Part shown: positions 18,505-26,224 of the stretch, piece after piece
Numbering within the stretch: position 1 is the first letter of the stretch
How the letters are laid out: every line of letters begins with the position of its first letter
Assembly: GCA_963715745.1 (NCBI GenBank)
Contig: OY970271.1
Span: 2,294,001-2,358,000, forward strand
Direction of reading: 5' to 3'
DNA length: 64,000 bases
Source: CAWGJF01 sp963715745
Lineage (GTDB): Bacteria > Bacteroidota > Ignavibacteria > Ignavibacteriales > Ignavibacteriaceae
Notes under the pieces: generated by a model
The model's database searches: none
What the model was told of the DNA's origin: nothing
Seen by the model: the letters and a program-made list of their open reading frames with translations, nothing else
Program-made: the position numbers and the translations under genes

Positions 18505-19326
18505 TTATCCGAATCTTCCGGTTACATAATCTTCGGTCTGCTTTTTTGCAGGTGAAGTAAAGATTTTTTTAGTGGTATCAAATTCAATAAGCTCGCCAAT
18601 ATACATGAATGCAGTGTGGTCACTTATTCGAGCAGCCTGCTGCATATTGTGAGTTACAATTACAATTGTGTAATCATTTTTAAGACCAATAAGCATCTCT
18701 TCAATTTTTGCTGTTGAAATCGGATCGAGTGCACTTGTAGGTTCATCCAGTAAAATGATATCCGGATTCACTGCCAGGGTACGTGCAATACATAATCTTT
18801 GCTGCTGACCGCCTGAAATAGAAGAACCGGAAGCTTTTAAATTGTCTTTAACTTCATCCCACAAAAAAGCCTGTTTAAGCGAGCGTTCCACAACTTCTTC
18901 CAGAGTTTTTTTATTGTGTCTGCCATTTAATCTTAGACCGATTGTAACATTATCCATAATAGACATAGTAGGAAATGGATTAGGTTTTTGAAATACCATT
19001 CCAACTTTTTTTCTCAACCATACAGGATCATGATTAAAAATATTTTCATTATCCAGCAGGATTTTTCCTTTTATAGTTCCACCTACTTCTTCGTGCATCC
19101 TGTTAAAACATCTTAATAAAGTTGATTTACCACATCCGGATGGTCCGATAATCGCAGTTATTTTATTTTCTGCAATTGATAAAGAAAGATTTTTTAATGC
19201 TTTAAACTTCCCGAAATAGGCATCAAGTGATTCAACTTTTATTTTCACTTCCTTTAAATGATTATCTTCTTTTTTAATTTCAGGACTTTGCAGTTTTTCT
19301 TCCACATTAGTTTCCAATTGGTTCAT
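18505..19326 (-). CDS. pstB: Phosphate ABC transporter ATPase PstB
   Basis: Walker A (GPSGCGKST), signature (SGGQQQR), Walker B (ILLDEPTSALDP) and an H-loop histidine (VTHNMQQAARISD) identify PstB. At 273 residues it has about 25 extra charged N-terminal residues before the usual start region (IKVESLDAYFG). The ATG overlaps the pstA stop (ATGA), indicating coupled translation. Confidence 0.95.
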   Translation of the reverse strand: MNQLETNVEEKLQSPEIKKEDNHLKEVKIKVESLDAYFGKFKALKNLSLSIAENKITAIIGPSGCGKSTLLRCFNRMHEEVGGTIKGKILLDNENIFNHDPVWLRKKVGMVFQKPNPFPTMSIMDNVTIGLRLNGRHNKKTLEEVVERSLKQAFLWDEVKDNLKASGSSISGGQQQRLCIARTLAVNPDIILLDEPTSALDPISTAKIEEMLIGLKNDYTIVIVTHNMQQAARISDHTAFMYIGELIEFDTTKKIFTSPAKKQTEDYVTGRFG

Positions 19327-20162
19327 AAATATCTTTTCCTGGTTGCAATTCTAAATATTATATTTATAAGCAGAATTATTAAAATTAAAACAAGTGCAGC
19401 AGCCCATGCCTGCCGGTTCCAATCATCAAACGGAGCTTTTGCATAATCAAAAATAAATACTGTAAGCGAAGCAATCGGCTGATCAAGCTGTGTTGACCAA
19501 AATCTGTTTCCTAAAGCTGTAAAAAGCAACGGGGCAGTTTCACCTGCAGCTCTAGCTATTGAAAGTAGTACTCCAGTGAAAATTCCTTTCAATGCTGTTG
19601 GGAGTATAATAAAAATTGTTGTTTTCCATCGGTTGATTCCTAATCCTAATGCAGCTTCACGGTAAGAGTGGGGAACAAGATTCAACATTTCTTCGGTAGT
19701 TCTTGTAACTACAGGTAACATTAAAATACCAAGTGCAAAGCCACCCGCGATAGCAGAAAATCTTTGCATAGGAATTACAATGACAACATAAGCAAAAACA
19801 CCTACTACAATTGAAGGGATTCCATTCAAAACTTCCGTAAGAAATCTTACAGAACTTGCAAACTTTGAAGTTCGGTTTTCTGATAAATAAATTCCGGATA
19901 ATATTCCAAATGGTAAACCAACCAGACTTCCAAGTCCAATTAATATTGCTGAACCGACAAGAGCATTTGCCATTCCTCCGCCTGCCTCACCTGCAGGTTT
20001 TGGCATTTTAGTAAAAAAGTCCCAATTGATTGAACTTATTCCTTGTGATAAAGTATAAAATAAAATCAGGAATAAAGGAACTAAAGCTATAACTACACTT
20101 AATAAACAAAGTGAAAACATTAACCCGCTTTTGAATTTTCTCCATTGAAAATATGTAATCAT
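19323..20162 (-). CDS. pstA: Phosphate ABC transporter permease PstA
   Basis: The 279-residue membrane protein has six hydrophobic segments and the permease EAA-type loop (REAALGLGINRWKTT) that contacts PstB. PstA and PstC form the inner-membrane phosphate channel. The start overlaps the pstC stop by one base (TAATG). Confidence 0.94.
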   Translation of the reverse strand: MITYFQWRKFKSGLMFSLCLLSVVIALVPLFLILFYTLSQGISSINWDFFTKMPKPAGEAGGGMANALVGSAILIGLGSLVGLPFGILSGIYLSENRTSKFASSVRFLTEVLNGIPSIVVGVFAYVVIVIPMQRFSAIAGGFALGILMLPVVTRTTEEMLNLVPHSYREAALGLGINRWKTTIFIILPTALKGIFTGVLLSIARAAGETAPLLFTALGNRFWSTQLDQPIASLTVFIFDYAKAPFDDWNRQAWAAALVLILIILLINIIFRIATRKRYL

Positions 20163-21181
20163 TAAGCAACTCCCTTTACATATTTTCTTGTAACACTCCA
20201 GACTATCAGTCTGGCAATTGAATTCAAAATTATAGTGAGAATAAACAACAGGAAGGCAATTTCAATTAATGAACTTAAATACAAATCTGAAGTTGCTTCG
20301 GAAAATTCATTTGCAATTACACTTGCCATTGTATAACCTGGCTCAAATAAAGAAGCAGAAATTTGCGGATTGTTTCCGATTACCATGGTAACTGCCATTG
20401 TTTCGCCAATAGCTCTGCCAAGACCCAAAAGTGTAGCTCCAAGAATTCCGGATTTACCATCCGCAAGAATTATTTTAATGGTTTCCCATTTAGTCGCGCC
20501 GAGAGCATAGGATGCTTCTCTCTGTGTGTTTGGAATTGCTTTTAAAACATCTCTTGAGATTGAAGTAATAATCGGAAGAATCATCACAGTTAAAATTAAA
20601 GCAGCAGCAAGCATTCCTAATCCATAGGGAGGACCTTTAAACAAAAATACAAATCCAAGATGTTCCCCTAAAAATGGTTCAACAACTTTGCGAAGCCAGG
20701 GAGCCATTACAAACATTCCGAATAAACCATAAACAATACTTGGAATGGCAGCAAGCAATTCTACCAGCATTGAAAGCGGACCTTCAAGCCATTTTGGTGA
20801 AAACTCGGAAAGGAATACTGCAATACCTACACTTAGTGGTAAGGCAAGCATCAATGCGATTAAGGACGAATAGACAGTTCCAAAAATAAATGGTAGTGCA
20901 CCATAACTTTCCTGAACAGGATCCCAATCAGTATTATAAATAAACTGCCAGCCAAATTTTTCAATTGCCGGAATTGATTGGTGGTACATCATATAGCCCA
21001 TCAAACCTACCAGAACTAAAAGCAGAAAAGCAGATATCCGGGTAATATTTTTAAAAATAAAATCACCCAGGTTGCCCGCAGGTACTTTTTTATAAACAGA
21101 ATCAGCAGCAGGAACTGAAGATTTTACTATTTCCTGCTGCTGTTTCAAATCCTTATTTCCTGAAGGTGAATTTTGATCCAT
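20162..21181 (-). CDS. pstC: Phosphate ABC transporter permease PstC
   Basis: The 339-residue permease has six helices and the loop REASYALGATKWETIK. The first 40 or so residues form a charged cytoplasmic extension before the first helix (ISAFLLLVLVGLMGYMM). It lies 3 bp after pstS in the operon. Confidence 0.94.
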   Translation of the reverse strand: MDQNSPSGNKDLKQQQEIVKSSVPAADSVYKKVPAGNLGDFIFKNITRISAFLLLVLVGLMGYMMYHQSIPAIEKFGWQFIYNTDWDPVQESYGALPFIFGTVYSSLIALMLALPLSVGIAVFLSEFSPKWLEGPLSMLVELLAAIPSIVYGLFGMFVMAPWLRKVVEPFLGEHLGFVFLFKGPPYGLGMLAAALILTVMILPIITSISRDVLKAIPNTQREASYALGATKWETIKIILADGKSGILGATLLGLGRAIGETMAVTMVIGNNPQISASLFEPGYTMASVIANEFSEATSDLYLSSLIEIAFLLFILTIILNSIARLIVWSVTRKYVKGVA

Positions 21182-21184
21182 TAA

Positions 21185-22216
21185 TTACTTAATTGAAATT
21201 TGTTCAATTTTCTTTTTATTTAATTCAACAACTTCTTTAGGAAGGGGAGCATAGTACAGATCTTTAGCAAACTTTTCACCGTCAGTGATTGCCCAGTTTA
21301 AAAAATCAACAATTGCTTTTGCTTTGGTTTTATCTTTCATATTTTTATAAACTAACAACCAGGTAAAACCAGAAATAGGATATGAATCTTTACCATCTGC
21401 ATTTGTGATTTCAACTCTTAAATCTTCAGGCATATCTTTAATGAATCCGGCAGCTGCAGCTGAAACTGCATCAAATGTAGGAAGAACAAAATTTCCGGCT
21501 TTGTTTTTTAGAGAAGCATAAGTAAGGTTATTTTTTTCAGCATAGGCTAATTCAACATAACCGATTGAACCTTCTGTTTGTTTAACAATTCCAGCAACAC
21601 CTTCATTTCCTTTGCCACCAAGACCGACAGGCCATTTTACCGATGTACCCTGGCCAACATTCTTTGACCAGTTTTCACTTACTTTAGTTAAGTAACCAGT
21701 AAATATATTTGTCGTACCGCTTCCATCAGATCTGTGAACTACAAATATCGGTTCATCTGGTAAGCTCATTTCAGAATTTATACTTTTAATTCTTGAATCA
21801 TTCCATTTGGTAACTTTACCAAGAAAAATATCAGAAAGTATGTCAGGAGTTATTTTTAAACCCTGACCTAACCCTTTAACATTGTAAGTTACAACAACAG
21901 CTCCCATAACAGTGGGGATATGAAGAATATCAGTTTTCTGTTTTTCCTTTACCTGGCTCATTTGCTCTTCACTCATTGGAGCATCTGATGCACCAAAATC
22001 TACAGTACCTTCAATAACCTGTTTAATTCCACCACCGCTTCCTATGGATTGATAATTAAATTGAATACCAGTTAAATTATGATATTCATCAAACCATTTT
22101 GAATATATTACGTATGGAAATGTAGCTCCTGCACCATTAAGTTTTAATTGTGCAAAAGAATTTAATGAGAATGCACAAAAGACTAACAGAGCAAGAGACA
22201 TAAATTTCAACTTCAT
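21185..22216 (-). CDS. pstS: Phosphate ABC transporter substrate-binding protein PstS
   Basis: The 343-residue protein has an N-terminal signal peptide (MKLKFMSLALLVFCAFSLNSFAQ) and the PstS phosphate-contact motifs GAGATFPYVIYSKW, SDAPMS, VHRSDGSGTTNIFTGYL and GNEGVAGIV. It captures phosphate in the periplasm for PstCAB. A TAGGAG precedes the ATG. The 56-bp gap to the porin gene shows neither a Pho box nor a terminator, so transcription probably continues from the porin promoter. Confidence 0.94.
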   Translation of the reverse strand: MKLKFMSLALLVFCAFSLNSFAQLKLNGAGATFPYVIYSKWFDEYHNLTGIQFNYQSIGSGGGIKQVIEGTVDFGASDAPMSEEQMSQVKEKQKTDILHIPTVMGAVVVTYNVKGLGQGLKITPDILSDIFLGKVTKWNDSRIKSINSEMSLPDEPIFVVHRSDGSGTTNIFTGYLTKVSENWSKNVGQGTSVKWPVGLGGKGNEGVAGIVKQTEGSIGYVELAYAEKNNLTYASLKNKAGNFVLPTFDAVSAAAAGFIKDMPEDLRVEITNADGKDSYPISGFTWLLVYKNMKDKTKAKAIVDFLNWAITDGEKFAKDLYYAPLPKEVVELNKKKIEQISIK

Positions 22217-22272
22217 TTTTGACTCCTATTAAGGTTAATAATTAATTAAAAATTGTGAACATTTTTTCTATC

Positions 22273-23316
22273 TTAAAACTCCCAGAAGAAAGTCACCCTT
22301 GGAGTTATATCATTATTATCAGCACCTTCAAGTGTATGAACTTCGATGCCCGGCATAACACTTACGTTTTTTGCGACTTTAAAGTCGATTGCACCGAGTA
22401 CTAAACTTTGCATATCATTTTTTACGAAACTATTGGTATTTGGGTCATACATATCGTAGCGACCTACTATTCCAATAGTTTCGGTTAATATTGCACGCCC
22501 CCAAAATGAAATACCAAAACCTGATTGTGTTTCAAGCATATCAGTCGGAGTTAAAGAAAAATTATTTTGCTGGCTTTTTATAAATCCCTCAACTCCAAGT
22601 GCATATGAATTTTCATGCTTATAACTGATAAACCCTGCAGCAACGAATGCTGAATTATTTTTCAATTGGTTATCAACTGGATCATATTTTTGAGGCATAG
22701 AATTATAATCACCATATAAAGTGATTAAAAAGTCACCGGGTGCAAATTGCAATTGAGCATAGTACCTGTTGTATTTATCTGTCTCAGGTTTATTACCGGA
22801 ACCATTTCCAATTTTCAGCCAATATTTGACAACTCCGTTTTCTACTAACTTACCCTTTAAATCTATTCCAATGTCTCTTGAGGAAACGATCCCGAAATAA
22901 TCCATTATTGTTTTTTCCAAAGATCGATAACCCCACGCACCTTCAGATACATCAAATGCTGGTGTTGGCGACATACCTACAACAAGGTCTGATCCATTAA
23001 AAATATTCTTCCATTTTAACCACGCATCTTTTACAAATACACCTATGTTACTGCCATTTGAAATTGCAGATTCCATTCTGAACCTTGTAGAAAACTGATC
23101 ATTGATTGTGTAGTCAGTAGTGATATAAATTCTCCTGAAGTTAAACCCGTTTATGTCTTTGTTAGCCGGATTTATCGCATCAGCATTATAAAAAAAGTCT
23201 CCGAATACAAGTCCGCTGAACTTAACCGGACCAACATTGCCCTCAGCATTTTTATCCTGAGCTGATAAATTTATCACAAAAAGAACCATCAAAAAGAAAC
23301 AAAAAATATGTTTCAT
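22273..23316 (-). CDS. Phosphate-selective-porin-like outer membrane protein (OprP/OprO type)
   Basis: The protein has a signal peptide (MKHIFCFFLMVLFVINLSAQ) and alternating beta-strand patterns through its length, ending in the aromatic residue typical of outer-membrane barrels (VTFFWEF). Its plan resembles the OprP/OprO porin family, and its position as first gene before pstSCAB-phoU points to phosphate passage across the outer membrane. The ATG at 23316 has an AGGA 9 nt upstream; a TTG at 23325 in the same frame is the alternative. At 347 residues it is shorter than classic OprP. Confidence 0.75.
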   Translation of the reverse strand: MKHIFCFFLMVLFVINLSAQDKNAEGNVGPVKFSGLVFGDFFYNADAINPANKDINGFNFRRIYITTDYTINDQFSTRFRMESAISNGSNIGVFVKDAWLKWKNIFNGSDLVVGMSPTPAFDVSEGAWGYRSLEKTIMDYFGIVSSRDIGIDLKGKLVENGVVKYWLKIGNGSGNKPETDKYNRYYAQLQFAPGDFLITLYGDYNSMPQKYDPVDNQLKNNSAFVAAGFISYKHENSYALGVEGFIKSQQNNFSLTPTDMLETQSGFGISFWGRAILTETIGIVGRYDMYDPNTNSFVKNDMQSLVLGAIDFKVAKNVSVMPGIEVHTLEGADNNDITPRVTFFWEF

Positions 23317-23634
23317 AAGATACAATCCTGATGTTATGTTAATATTATTAATTATAGTGTAGGGAAGTGAAAAAAAATTCTTCGATACATTTTAAATTTA
23401 GATGTGAACAGAATGATTTATGTTAAGACAGGGTTAAATTAATGTTAAGAAATTGTTAAGGACATTATTTATAAAAAAAATAGCGGGATATTTTAGAAAC
23501 TGGAATATTAAAATGAAGTGAAATAACAAAATACTTTTAAATTTATATTACAGTTGTAATAATTATTTAATTTGTAACGACAAATTTGAATTCAATAATA
23601 ACACTGATTTTTAAGAAATAATTAGTCCTAAAAT
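23317..23634. other. Divergent intergenic region between porin and M28 peptidase genes
   Basis: This 318-bp AT-rich stretch has no gene. It holds the minus-strand Pho box (23420-23459) and a candidate -7 element. The right half (23460-23634) has only A/T tracts, and no promoter or Pho box for the plus-strand peptidase could be recognised there. Confidence 0.7.
23393..23459 (-). promoter_or_regulatory. Candidate Pho box and promoter of the porin-pst operon
   Basis: Read on the minus strand, four heptamers TTAACAA, TTAACAT, TTAACCC and TTAACAT occur at an exact 11-bp period (plus-strand starts 23453, 23442, 23431, 23420), each with a 4-bp spacer. This is the PhoB/PhoP tandem-repeat architecture. 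A TAnnTTT-like element (TAAATTTA) follows 20 bp after the last repeat, one 11-bp turn further than at the other three sites. The box lies about 100 bp before the porin start. Confidence 0.8.
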
Positions 23635-25260
23635 ATGAAATTACTTATTTCATTTTTCCTAATAATAAATTTCACATTCGCTCAGGTTGTAAATAACAAT
23701 GCAATAATATCGAGGGAAAATATTATTAAAAATGTATACACACTTGGTTCTGATGAATTTGAAGGAAGAGGAACAGGAGATGCTGGTGGTGAAAAAGCTG
23801 CCCGATACCTTGCAAATGAATTTGAGAAATTAAATCTAATACCACTTGGTAAGGATAGTAGTTATTATCAACCAATCAGAATGCATGGCGGAAAACCTTT
23901 ATCTAGTTCAAAGCTTGTTTTGTACTCGGGAATTGAACAAAAAGAATTCAAATTATGGGATGATTACCTGATCTACTATTCTGGAGAACAGACTTTTATC
24001 CCTGCTCCAATTGAACTGGTTTTTGTTGGATATGGTATAATCGCTCCAGAATATGATTACAATGATTACCAATCAGTAAATGTTGAAGGAAAAATAGTTG
24101 TCTTTCTGGATGGAGAGCCAAACTCAGGAGATGAGTTATATTTTAAAGGCAATATTCCAACTATTTATTCCTATCCTGAGATTAAGCAACGTGTTGCCTT
24201 ATCCAGAGGAGCGAAAGGAAGTGTCCTGATTCCGGATATTTATCATGGATCGGTAAATTGGGAAAAACTAAAACGCGATTTTTCTTTTGAAGATGTTTCA
24301 CTTGCATCTTCAGTGACAAATAATCTTGCAATAATATTCAATCCTTCAAGTGCTCAGACACTATTTTCAAATTCTGAATATTCACTTTTTGATATTTATG
24401 ACTTACAATCCAAAGGTCTAATGCATAGTTTTCAAATGAATTGTGGAATTTCATTTAAAGGAAATTTTATTGAAAGAGATTTCACTTCGTCCAACATTAT
24501 TGGAATGGTTAAGGGAAGTGATCCTGAAATGAAAGATTCCTACCTGATTATTTCTGCACATTATGATCATCTTGGAATTGGATTTCCAATAGCCGGAGAT
24601 TCCATTTATAATGGAGTTTTTGATAATGCAAGTGGTGTTTCAGCCCTTTTAGAACTTGCAAGAATATTTTCTAAAGATATAATTCCGGATAGATCCGTTA
24701 TTTTTCTTTTATTAACCGGAGAAGAAAAAGGATTACTTGGATCAATTTATTATACAAAAAATCCAGTAAAACCTTTATATAAAACAATTGCAGATATTAA
24801 TATTGATGGAATTGCATTATTTGATGAGTTTACTAGTATAATTGGCATTGGCTCAGAATACTCAACATTGAGCGATTTTTTGAAACAAGTTGCTGAATCA
24901 AATGGTGTCACAATCACTCAGATTCCTGAAGAATTTAATAATGTTGATGCATTTTCAAAATCTGACCAGGTTGCTTTTGCAAGTGCAGGTATTCCTTCAA
25001 TTCTTATTATGGAAAGTCCGGATTATATAAACCTGTCAAAAGAAGAGGGATTAAACAGGTTTATTAACTACAGCGAGAATATTTACCACACACCTTATGA
25101 TGATCTTAATCAAAAAATGAACTTTGATGCTGCAGTACAGCATATTTCTATTCTTTTGGATTTATCCTATCAATTAGTTCAATCGAAAAAAACACCCCAA
25201 TGGAATAATGACTCTCCATTTATTGATGCAAGGTTTCACTCAAAAGCAGAAAAAAAATGA
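23635..25260 (+). CDS. Secreted M28-family metallopeptidase with PA-type insert
   Basis: The 541-residue protein has a signal peptide (MKLLISFFLIINFTFAQ). A PA-like domain (about 110-260) is inserted before the zinc aminopeptidase core. Zinc and catalytic motifs are SAHYDHLGIG (about 305-314), GVFDNASGVSALLE (about 330) and LLTGEEKGLLGS (about 361). Family members cleave N-terminal residues from peptides in the periplasm or outside the cell. Its stop overlaps the next start (ATGA), so it is coupled to a PstS-like gene, which is unusual company for a peptidase. Confidence 0.85.
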   Translation: MKLLISFFLIINFTFAQVVNNNAIISRENIIKNVYTLGSDEFEGRGTGDAGGEKAARYLANEFEKLNLIPLGKDSSYYQPIRMHGGKPLSSSKLVLYSGIEQKEFKLWDDYLIYYSGEQTFIPAPIELVFVGYGIIAPEYDYNDYQSVNVEGKIVVFLDGEPNSGDELYFKGNIPTIYSYPEIKQRVALSRGAKGSVLIPDIYHGSVNWEKLKRDFSFEDVSLASSVTNNLAIIFNPSSAQTLFSNSEYSLFDIYDLQSKGLMHSFQMNCGISFKGNFIERDFTSSNIIGMVKGSDPEMKDSYLIISAHYDHLGIGFPIAGDSIYNGVFDNASGVSALLELARIFSKDIIPDRSVIFLLLTGEEKGLLGSIYYTKNPVKPLYKTIADINIDGIALFDEFTSIIGIGSEYSTLSDFLKQVAESNGVTITQIPEEFNNVDAFSKSDQVAFASAGIPSILIMESPDYINLSKEEGLNRFINYSENIYHTPYDDLNQKMNFDAAVQHISILLDLSYQLVQSKKTPQWNNDSPFIDARFHSKAEKK

Positions 25261-26093
25261 AGAAAATAATATTAATATTTCTTTTCATCGCAATTATCTT
25301 ACCTGCCTGTACGGGTTCAGTTTCTGAAAAGAATTCAACAATCCGAATTAAAGGCTCTGATACAATGCTGTATCTTACGAAAATACTTGCAAGAGAATAC
25401 ATGAAAACATATCCCGGAGTTTCGGTGTATGTAGAAGGGGGCGGAACTGTTACAGGAATAAAAACATTAGCCGAAGGTGAAATTGATATTTGTACAGCTT
25501 CCCGGCCACTTGAAGGTGAGGATATAAAACTTTTCGCAGAAAAATTCAGAAGTATTGGTGTGTCAACATTAATTGCCAAAGATGCTTTAAGTATTTATGT
25601 CAACTTAAAAAATCCGGTAAATAATATTGATGTTGAACAACTTAAAAGTATTTTTATTTGCGACATAAATAGCTGGGTAGAATTCGGTTGGGTTAATGAG
25701 AAAATAGTTTTGGTTGGTAGGAATACAAATTCAGGTACATATCTCTATTTTAAAGAACATGTTCTTGAAGGAAGTAATTATTGCGGTGATCTCAAAGTTG
25801 AACCAACTACAGAAAGCTTAGTAAAATTTGTTTCGGAAAATCAATACGCTATCGGCTATGGCGGAATTGGTTATGTGACTGATTCGGTAAAAACATTAAA
25901 AATAAATGGTTTTAATGCCAGTAAAGAAAATGTTATAAATGATAAATATCCTATCAGCAGATATTTGCATTTCTATACAATTCGCCCTCCAGAGGGCAAA
26001 ATTAAGGATTTTATTGATTGGGTAATTTCAGATGAAGGACAAAAATATGTGAGTAAAGCAGGATATATTCCCATCTGGAATCAAAAGAAATAA
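25257..26093 (+). CDS. PstS-like phosphate-binding lipoprotein (second copy)
   Basis: The 278-residue protein has a lipoprotein signal with lipobox LPAC, then a phosphate-binding PBP-like fold: IRIKGSDTMLYLTKIL, VEGGGTVTGIKTLAEGEIDI, GRNTNSGTYLYFKEHVL and IGYGGIGYV. It is shorter and lipid-anchored, unlike the soluble PstS in the pst operon, and belongs to the PstS-related SBP family. No permease is attached, so it may feed the neighbouring PstCAB or act as a sensor or buffer. It overlaps the M28 gene by 4 bp. Confidence 0.85.
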   Translation: MKKIILIFLFIAIILPACTGSVSEKNSTIRIKGSDTMLYLTKILAREYMKTYPGVSVYVEGGGTVTGIKTLAEGEIDICTASRPLEGEDIKLFAEKFRSIGVSTLIAKDALSIYVNLKNPVNNIDVEQLKSIFICDINSWVEFGWVNEKIVLVGRNTNSGTYLYFKEHVLEGSNYCGDLKVEPTTESLVKFVSENQYAIGYGGIGYVTDSVKTLKINGFNASKENVINDKYPISRYLHFYTIRPPEGKIKDFIDWVISDEGQKYVSKAGYIPIWNQKK

Positions 26094-26122
26094 AGTTTTC
26101 CCCCTTTCCTCCATTCTCATTT

Positions 26123-26178
26123 TTAACATACACTTAATACTCTCTTAACATTGCGGTAACATTCCATTTTTATGTTTG
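26123..26178 (+). promoter_or_regulatory. Candidate Pho box and promoter of the TonB receptor gene
   Basis: Heptamers TTAACAT (26123), TTAATAC (26134), TTAACAT (26145) and GTAACAT (26156) repeat every 11 bp. The -7 element TATGTTTG (26171-26178, matching TAnnTTTG) begins 9 bp after the last base of the box. The Shine-Dalgarno AAAGGAG (26211-26217) and ATG (26225) follow. Confidence 0.85.
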
Positions 26179-26224
26179 TTCCATCGAAGGAAAAAATTAA
26201 TTCATTATAAAAAGGAGAGAGAGA

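Noticed and set aside
18483..18510. Terminator between pstB and phoU
   Set aside because: An 8-bp stem with G-U pairs can form, but no T-run follows on the minus strand, so it is more likely a processing or attenuating hairpin, or chance.
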